A stretch of 17,547 bases of DNA, taken from the NCBI GenBank assembly GCA_003554115.1, contig PWFE01000073.1:1-17547 (forward strand), in the 5' to 3' direction. Below, in pieces: positions 13,240 through 17,547 of the stretch. Under the pieces are notes generated by a model. That model was not told the origin of the DNA. It searched no databases and was given only the letters and a program-made list of their open reading frames with translations. Within the stretch, counting starts at the first letter, position 1. Each line of letters starts with the position of its first letter. The stretch comes from Haloferacaceae archaeon (GTDB lineage: Archaea; Halobacteriota; Halobacteria; Halobacteriales; Haloferacaceae). Both the position numbers and the translations under genes were made by a program.

Positions 13240-14796
13240 CTACGTTGATCTGAGATCAGTCCGTGGGTCCGCCGACTCGTCGACTGCGAGCGTCGAATCG
13301 AACACCTCTGCCATCCACGACTGGATGTCGGTTTCGGTGACCGTCGAGCGGAGTGCCTGCATGCGCTGACTGCGGTCTTCGGTGGGCATCGAGGCGGCGA
13401 GATCGAGACGCTCGGCGAACGTCTCGGTGTCTGTCGGCTCAATCGAGATCGCTGCATCGCCAAGCAGGTCGTGGGCTCCGGCGTGTTCGCTCAACACGAG
13501 CACGCCGGTATGGTCGATCTGCGCTGAGACGTACTCCATGGCCACGAGGTTCATCCCATCGGCCAGCGGGCTGACAATGGCGAGATCGCTGTGTCGACAC
13601 AGCCCGTACAGCGCCTCCTCTGACAGATAGTCGTCAATCTCGATTATAGGCTGCCAGTCGTCAGTACCAAAGCGCTCGTTGATCCGCTCGATAGCCCGGT
13701 CGACTTGGCGGCCGAGTTCGCGGTACTCGGGAATCGCCGTCCGACTCGGCGTGGCCTTCTGGACGTAGGTGAACTCGCCGCGCCAGTTGGGTTGGGTTGC
13801 CAACAACTGCTCGATAGCCGCGAGCCGTTCGGGAATTCCTTTTGTGTAGTCCAGCCGGTCGATGCCGACGGCGACCTGCTGGTCGTCGGGAATGCCGTAG
13901 TCCTCGCGGAATTGGGTCCAGAACGACTCGTCGGGCCCAGCAGCATGCTCGGCTATCGCCTGCGTGTCGACGCCCATCGGGAACGCCTGGATGTGGGTTT
14001 CATGGCCCCGGTAGGAGACGGTCGACGCACTCCAGTTGACCGAGGCCTCAGGGAGGATGGTGGCCACACAGTCGAGGAAGTTGGCACAGTACCGCGGGAT
14101 ATGAAAGCCCAGCAGGTCGTTCGCCAGCAGGCCATCGAGGAGGTCGCTCCCGTGGGGGCAGTCCCGAAACACCTCGCGTTCGGGCCACGGGATGTGCCAG
14201 AACTGACTCATCAGCGCCGGCTCGTCGAGCAGTTCGCGAACAACCCGAGGAGCCAGCCCGAAATGGTAGTCCTGAAACCAGATGACAGTCTCGGCGCTGG
14301 CATCTACACCGCTCTCAGCGTCGCTCAACTCATCGCCGGAACTGCTGTCGACGGCTTCGACAACGCTGTTGGCAAACTGTCGGTTAACTTCGCGGTATCG
14401 ATCCCAGTACCGGCTTTTGTAGGTGACATACTCGGTGAGACCGTGCGAAAGCGGCCAGAGAGTCCGATTGCTGAAGCCATAGTAGTAGTCGGCGACCGCC
14501 GACTCCGTAAGCCAGACGCGCTTGAGCGTGTAGGCCGGCTCGTCGGGGGGCACTCGCACGGAGTCGGCCTCGTTGGTCACCTCTCGGTCGGCATCGCCAT
14601 CACCCCAAGCGACCCAGATGCCGTCGGTTTGTTGCACAACTGGGTCAAGCCCAGCTGTCAGTCCGCCGGCCGGACGGTCGACGACGATTTCGCCGTCCGA
14701 AACGGTGTGACGGTACGGCTGGCGATTCGAGACGACTGTTAGCTGGCGGTCTTCAAGTGTCGAGAGAACCGAATCAAGCGATAGTGTCTCACTCAT
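13240..14796 (-). CDS. otsA: Trehalose-6-phosphate synthase (GT20)
   Basis: The 518-aa enzyme transfers glucose from a nucleotide sugar to glucose-6-phosphate. Residues corresponding to the E. coli OtsA active site are present: Arg25 in VVSNRQP, RPAGGL (41-46), the YYGFSNRTLWP region, Asp176 in FQDYHFG, His201 in FWHIPWPERE, Arg314 and Lys319 in DRLDYTKGIP, and Asp413 and Glu421 in PLADGMNLVAMEY. An acidic Ser/Asp-rich insertion at about 151-169 looks like a halophilic surface loop. The ATG at 14796 is preceded by GGAG at 7-nt spacing, which suggests a leadered transcript, unlike most first genes here. A possible 52-aa ORF upstream overlaps its start. otsB follows after 13 nt. The donor (UDP-, ADP- or GDP-glucose) cannot be told from sequence. 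Confidence 0.96.
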   Translation of the reverse strand: MSETLSLDSVLSTLEDRQLTVVSNRQPYRHTVSDGEIVVDRPAGGLTAGLDPVVQQTDGIWVAWGDGDADREVTNEADSVRVPPDEPAYTLKRVWLTESAVADYYYGFSNRTLWPLSHGLTEYVTYKSRYWDRYREVNRQFANSVVEAVDSSSGDELSDAESGVDASAETVIWFQDYHFGLAPRVVRELLDEPALMSQFWHIPWPEREVFRDCPHGSDLLDGLLANDLLGFHIPRYCANFLDCVATILPEASVNWSASTVSYRGHETHIQAFPMGVDTQAIAEHAAGPDESFWTQFREDYGIPDDQQVAVGIDRLDYTKGIPERLAAIEQLLATQPNWRGEFTYVQKATPSRTAIPEYRELGRQVDRAIERINERFGTDDWQPIIEIDDYLSEEALYGLCRHSDLAIVSPLADGMNLVAMEYVSAQIDHTGVLVLSEHAGAHDLLGDAAISIEPTDTETFAERLDLAASMPTEDRSQRMQALRSTVTETDIQSWMAEVFDSTLAVDESADPRTDLRST

Positions 14797-14947
14797 CTGT
14801 TGGCTCCGGTTCGGTCGGCAGTTGGTGTCGAGCGGGGTCGACTGCGATACATACTGGTGGCGGTGGCCGCAGCGTTGTCGGCCGGCTGGCATCGACCAGC
14901 GAGCCACCGACCGACACGGCCACAGTGGATGGATAACGTATACTCAT
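14789..14947 (-). CDS. Weak candidate 52-aa leader ORF overlapping the otsA start
   Basis: The minus-strand frame from ATG 14947 to TGA 14789-14791 would give a Pro-rich 52-aa peptide starting MSIRYPSTVAVSVGGSL and ending TEPEPTDE. Its stop overlaps the otsA start by 8 nt, which could couple translation. I recognise no family, see no promoter at the right distance, and the codon use is not strongly coding. It may simply be the otsA 5' leader. Confidence 0.2.
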   Translation of the reverse strand: MSIRYPSTVAVSVGGSLVDASRPTTLRPPPPVCIAVDPARHQLPTEPEPTDE

Positions 14948-15157
14948 GGCAGTCTCAGCACGTCTTGGGGGTGTTGTGAAGGGAGTCGTAGACATCGGTA
15001 CGATCTCGAGGTCAGACGAGACCGCCTTGGGAGGCAGACGGCGGCTGGAATGATGTCGCTGTTGGCCAGTTAGTCGTCGACTATCTACAGTTACAATCCA
15101 CCTACCGGCCAGTCACAATCCCTACATACTTTTGGGCTGACCGATGTTTTTGTTGAT
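14797..15157. other. 361-bp divergent intergenic region between otsA and the DUF2062 gene
   Basis: Apart from the weak 52-aa leader ORF on the minus strand, I see no gene, tRNA or repeat family. On the right, CTTTTG (15129-15134) lies 23 nt before the ATG of the DUF2062 gene and is its likely TATA-like element. The sequence from about 14950 to 15100 holds no coding or structural signal that I can support. Confidence 0.5.
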
Positions 15158-15802
15158 ATGCGAAACCGGGTGAACGGATACGTCGACCGAATTCGCGACG
15201 AGCTTCGAAAGTCGTTCACCGAGGAGTACACCCCCCGAGAGGTCGCCGGGAGTTTCTCGCTTGGCGTCTTCATTACGATGCTACCGACCCTTGGCGTCGG
15301 ATTGGGCGTATTCGTTGTGTTGGCGTACCTGTTCGATCGAATCAACAAAATCGCGCTGTTCGCCTCGGTACTCGTGTTGAACCCGGTCGTCAAATGGGGT
15401 GTGTATGCGGCCAGTATCACGCTCGGTTTCTTTCTGTTGGGTCCCGTCGAGGGGTTCGACGGCGGCGGTGTGACGCTGGATGACGGCTATGAGGTACTGA
15501 TACGGCTGTGGCTCGGCAATCTGATTCTGGCGGCGGTCGCCACGGCGATCGCGTACCCGCTTGCCTACCGGATGGTCACAAGCTACCGGGAGCGTGAACT
15601 CGATATCGTCGGAACCACCGTCGAATCCGTTGTCGAGAGCTTCGAGGAACTGAAACGTGAGTCGACGGGAGACGCTGAGACGGCAGGAAATCCACTCAGC
15701 TCTAAGCCCGAGGCGTCCGAGGAGCCGCCTGTAACCGAGGCTGAAAACCAGCCATCAGACGCAGGAAGTCGACAGGCCAGCGATAGCAGCGACGCCGAAT
15801 AG
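15158..15802 (+). CDS. DUF2062-domain membrane protein with acidic Ser-rich tail
   Basis: The 214-aa protein has the DUF2062 core: EEYTPREVAGSFSLGVFITM, LPTLGVGLG and a following hydrophobic segment with VLNPVVKWGVYAAS. Membrane segments are likely at about 32-60, 65-95 and 115-140; a short soluble loop (about 98-112) lies between the last two. The N-terminal 25 residues are charged and probably cytoplasmic. The tail from about 165 is Ser/Glu/Pro-rich and predicted disordered. The function of DUF2062 is not established. The ATG at 15158 follows a CTTTTG box by 23 nt. It stands between otsA (divergent) and tenA (same strand, but with a separate promoter), so neighbours give no clear hint. Confidence 0.88.
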   Translation: MRNRVNGYVDRIRDELRKSFTEEYTPREVAGSFSLGVFITMLPTLGVGLGVFVVLAYLFDRINKIALFASVLVLNPVVKWGVYAASITLGFFLLGPVEGFDGGGVTLDDGYEVLIRLWLGNLILAAVATAIAYPLAYRMVTSYRERELDIVGTTVESVVESFEELKRESTGDAETAGNPLSSKPEASEEPPVTEAENQPSDAGSRQASDSSDAE

Positions 15803-15860
15803 TTTCCAATCCGGTGAGCACTCCCGTGGGTGACATCCACAGCGCATAAATATAATCTGG

Positions 15861-15879
15861 TTATATCGATAAGTTATAT
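15861..15879 (+). promoter_or_regulatory. Promoter of the tenA pair with duplicated TTATAT
   Basis: GTTATAT occurs twice, with the TTATAT cores at 15861-15866 and 15874-15879. The second is 25 nt before the ATG at 15905 and is the likely TATA box. The stretch 15846-15879 is strongly AT-rich in a GC-rich genome. I see no TPP riboswitch sequence between here and the start. Confidence 0.55.
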
Positions 15880-15904
15880 GCTGGTCCTCGTCGACATCGA
15901 ACGT

Positions 15905-16564
15905 ATGAGTGGCAGTCAACAGCTGTTGGAGAGGGGTCAGGATATCTGGGAGGCACAGAAGTCACACCCGTTCGTCGTCGAGTTGGCCGAGGGAACACTC
16001 GACCGAGGGGCGTTCGAACACTGGGTGCGACAGGATTATCGGTACCTGCAGGACTACGCCCGGCTGTTCGCGATCGCCGGCACGAAGGCCCGCGATGAGT
16101 CGACGATGACCAACCTGTTGGGGGTTGCCCACACCGTTCTTGAAACGGAGATGGATCTCCACCGGTCGTTTGCAGCCGACTACAGGATTTCGGCGGCAGA
16201 ACTCGAATCGACCGAGAAGGCCCCGACCTGTGTGGCCTACACGAACTTTTTGTTACGCACCGCCTACGAGGGCTCGCTGGCCGAAATCGCAGCCGCGCTC
16301 TACCCCTGTATGCAGGGGTATCTCGACGTGGCCGACCACATGGCCGAGCTAGCCGACGAGACACATCAGTATACGCCGTTTATCGAGCTGTACACGGGCG
16401 AGGAGTTCCGCGAGGAGGTTCAGTGGTGCCAGGAGTTCGTCGACCGCTGTTGGGCCGACTCGCCGGGCGAACACGAGGCGATGGAACAGGCGTTCCGGAC
16501 GAGCGCGAAGCTCGAATACCGCTTTTGGGAGATGGCTTACACCCAGGAAGAGTGGGGCCTATGA
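15905..16564 (+). CDS. tenA: TenA-family thiaminase II / aminopyrimidine aminohydrolase (Cys type)
   Basis: The 219-aa protein carries every catalytic residue of Bacillus TenA at nearly the same positions: Asp44 in RQDYRYL, Tyr112 in CVAYTNFLL, the nucleophile Cys135 in ALYPCMQGYLD, Tyr163 in FIELYTG, and Glu204 in KLEYRFWEMAY. TenA hydrolyses the amino group from degraded thiamine pyrimidine (4-amino-5-aminomethyl-2-methylpyrimidine to HMP) for salvage, and can cleave thiamine. The ATG at 15905 is set by alignment with the family and by the TATA box 25 nt upstream; upstream in-frame codons cross the promoter. Its stop overlaps the next tenA-like gene (ATGA, 16561-16564), so both are one operon. 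Confidence 0.93.
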   Translation: MSGSQQLLERGQDIWEAQKSHPFVVELAEGTLDRGAFEHWVRQDYRYLQDYARLFAIAGTKARDESTMTNLLGVAHTVLETEMDLHRSFAADYRISAAELESTEKAPTCVAYTNFLLRTAYEGSLAEIAAALYPCMQGYLDVADHMAELADETHQYTPFIELYTGEEFREEVQWCQEFVDRCWADSPGEHEAMEQAFRTSAKLEYRFWEMAYTQEEWGL

Positions 16565-17265
16565 CTGACGTGGACCAACTCGACGCGTATGCGTCGTACG
16601 CCGAGACGGCCACACACCCCCGGTTCACCGACTGGCTCCGCGAGCGATCCGAGCCGGCCTGGACCAATGCAACGACGCATCGATTCACCCGACAGCTGGG
16701 GGCTGGAACGCTCGATACCGCGGTTATGAGCGAGTATCTCGTTCAGGACTATGCGTTCGTCGAGACGCTGGTCGGCACATTTGCGCAGGCAGTCGACCAG
16801 GCACCGTCGATGGCCGACAAGCGTCGACTAATTGAGTTTCTAGATGTGGTTACGGACGACGAAAACGACTACTTCGAGCGGTCGTTCGACGCACTTGAGG
16901 TGCCAGTCGACCGGTGCGAGAAGCCTGAGCTAACCCAGACGACTGAAGCGATGGTCGACACGTTGGGTGCGGCAGCCAACCAGGGTGGGTACGCCGAGAC
17001 GCTGGCGGTGCTCGTCCCGGCCGAGTGGGTGTATCTGACGTGGGCAGAACGCGAGGCCGACGAGCGACCCGACGCCTTCTACTTCGAGGAGTGGATCGAC
17101 CTCCACGCCAATCCGGGCTTTGTCGAGTTCGTGGCGTGGCTCCGCGAGCAGTTGGATACGGTCGGGCCGACACTCCCGGCGCGTCAGCAGGCGCGCGTCG
17201 CACGACTGTTCGAACGAACCGTCTCATTGGAGGCCGAGTTTTTCGAGGCAGCCTACACTGTTTAA
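16561..17265 (+). CDS. Second TenA-family protein lacking the catalytic Cys (TenA_E-like)
   Basis: The 234-aa paralogue keeps the all-helical TenA fold signature: LVQDYAFVETLVG with Asp63, AETLAVLVPAEWVYLTWAER, and the C-terminal SLEAEFFEAAY. At the nucleophile position it has Ala154 (VPAEW in place of the first protein's YPCMQ), next to Glu155. The residue matching Tyr163 falls in EEWIDLHANPGF with no Tyr, and the Tyr112 equivalent is also absent. The family has a recognised Cys-less class (TenA_E) that acts on thiamine breakdown products such as formylaminopyrimidine; membership here is by analogy. The start overlaps the first tenA stop by 4 nt. It may work with the first TenA on a sequential salvage step or as a heteromeric partner, both inference. 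Confidence 0.88.
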   Translation: MTDVDQLDAYASYAETATHPRFTDWLRERSEPAWTNATTHRFTRQLGAGTLDTAVMSEYLVQDYAFVETLVGTFAQAVDQAPSMADKRRLIEFLDVVTDDENDYFERSFDALEVPVDRCEKPELTQTTEAMVDTLGAAANQGGYAETLAVLVPAEWVYLTWAEREADERPDAFYFEEWIDLHANPGFVEFVAWLREQLDTVGPTLPARQQARVARLFERTVSLEAEFFEAAYTV

Positions 17266-17310
17266 AAACCGAGCCGCGAAACCGACTGCCGTTCCGCCGT
17301 ATGCCGTAGT

Positions 17311-17547
17311 TCAGGCCGAGAGGCTATCGACGTTCCAACCGGGGTCAGTGCCCGTCAGTTGGATTTCGGTGTGTCGACACGCCGGACAGACATCGGGCGT
17401 CTTGCTGCGTCCACGAGGGACGTACCCCGCACCGCCACAGGCAACACAGCCGTCCGCAACCACCGTCACACAGTCCGCACAGACGTTAAAATCGTCGACG
17501 GTGAGTTCGCGCAGGGGTTCGAGTTGTTTGTCCAAAGTGTACTCATC
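17311..17547 (-). CDS. Small zinc-ribbon protein, 5' end outside the window
   Basis: The minus-strand frame is open to the window edge, reading DEYTLDKQLEPLREL before the core. A TTG at 17533-17535 could serve as a start, but the upstream in-frame residues look coding, so I treat the gene as partial. Three CxxC pairs are seen: CADC, CVAC followed by Gly-rich GGAGYVPRGR, and CPAC near the C-terminus. This is a DnaJ-like or rubredoxin-like double zinc-binding pattern. The final part is TEIQLTGTDPGWNVDSLSA. I do not recognise a function. It converges on the tenA operon with 45 nt between the stop codons. Confidence 0.72.
   Translation of the reverse strand, partial: DEYTLDKQLEPLRELTVDDFNVCADCVTVVADGCVACGGAGYVPRGRSKTPDVCPACRHTEIQLTGTDPGWNVDSLSA

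Noticed and set aside
13705..14742. 345-aa open frame on the plus strand opposite otsA
   Set aside because: It is the antisense shadow of a well-conserved GT20 gene, with no promoter or domain.
14946..15053. 35-aa plus-strand frame starting at ATG 14946
   Set aside because: Too short, no promoter at the expected distance, no family similarity.
15803..15904. TPP riboswitch upstream of the tenA pair
   Set aside because: The conserved CUGAGA and ACC...UGAUCUGG-type blocks are absent; the region is mostly an AT-rich promoter.

Overview
The window reads as a chromosomal segment of an extremely halophilic archaeon (class Halobacteria). The predicted proteins are rich in Asp and Glu, and Val-Asp codon pairs make GTCGAC very frequent. 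Several small families that I recall as haloarchaea-specific are present. Many genes have a TATA-like element about 22-25 nt before the start codon and no Shine-Dalgarno sequence, which fits leaderless archaeal transcripts. I cannot name a genus. I see no tRNA, rRNA, insertion sequence, integrase, CRISPR array or toxin-antitoxin pair.

Left part (1-7.9 kb): a four-CBS-domain protein with a C-terminal ribosome-hibernation-like (HPF/S30AE) domain; a Tat-exported Rieske iron-sulfur protein with a small unknown protein behind it; a leftward two-gene molybdenum cofactor operon (moeA, then a moeA fused to a periplasmic-binding-protein-like domain; 4-nt overlap); and, diverging from it, an Hsp20 chaperone gene directly abutting an ABC1/UbiB-type kinase gene.

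Middle part (7.9-11.6 kb): a 125-bp convergent intergenic stretch with three successive palindromes; three small haloarchaeal proteins (57, 92 and 54 aa); a 349-aa haloarchaeal protein with a possible nuclease-like C-terminal fold; a PHP-domain gene broken by an in-frame TAG and by loss of its 3' part; hemB for haem and corrinoid tetrapyrroles; and a possible 47-aa protein that abuts hemB. The 57-, 54- and 47-aa genes are easily missed by length-filtered gene calling.

Right part (11.8-17.5 kb): an IscU/SufU-type Fe-S scaffold; otsA-otsB for trehalose synthesis from UDP/ADP-glucose and glucose-6-phosphate; a DUF2062 membrane protein; two tandem TenA paralogues with a 4-nt overlap, the first with all catalytic residues of thiaminase II and the second lacking the nucleophilic Cys; and a zinc-ribbon protein cut by the window edge.

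Most of the content is core haloarchaeal metabolism (cofactors: molybdopterin, haem, Fe-S, thiamine; compatible solute; electron transport). I did not find a defence or mobile system. The best leads are the CBS-HPF fusion, the TenA_C/TenA_E-like pair, the palindrome cluster, the palindrome over the start codon of the 57-aa gene, and the amber-interrupted PHP gene.
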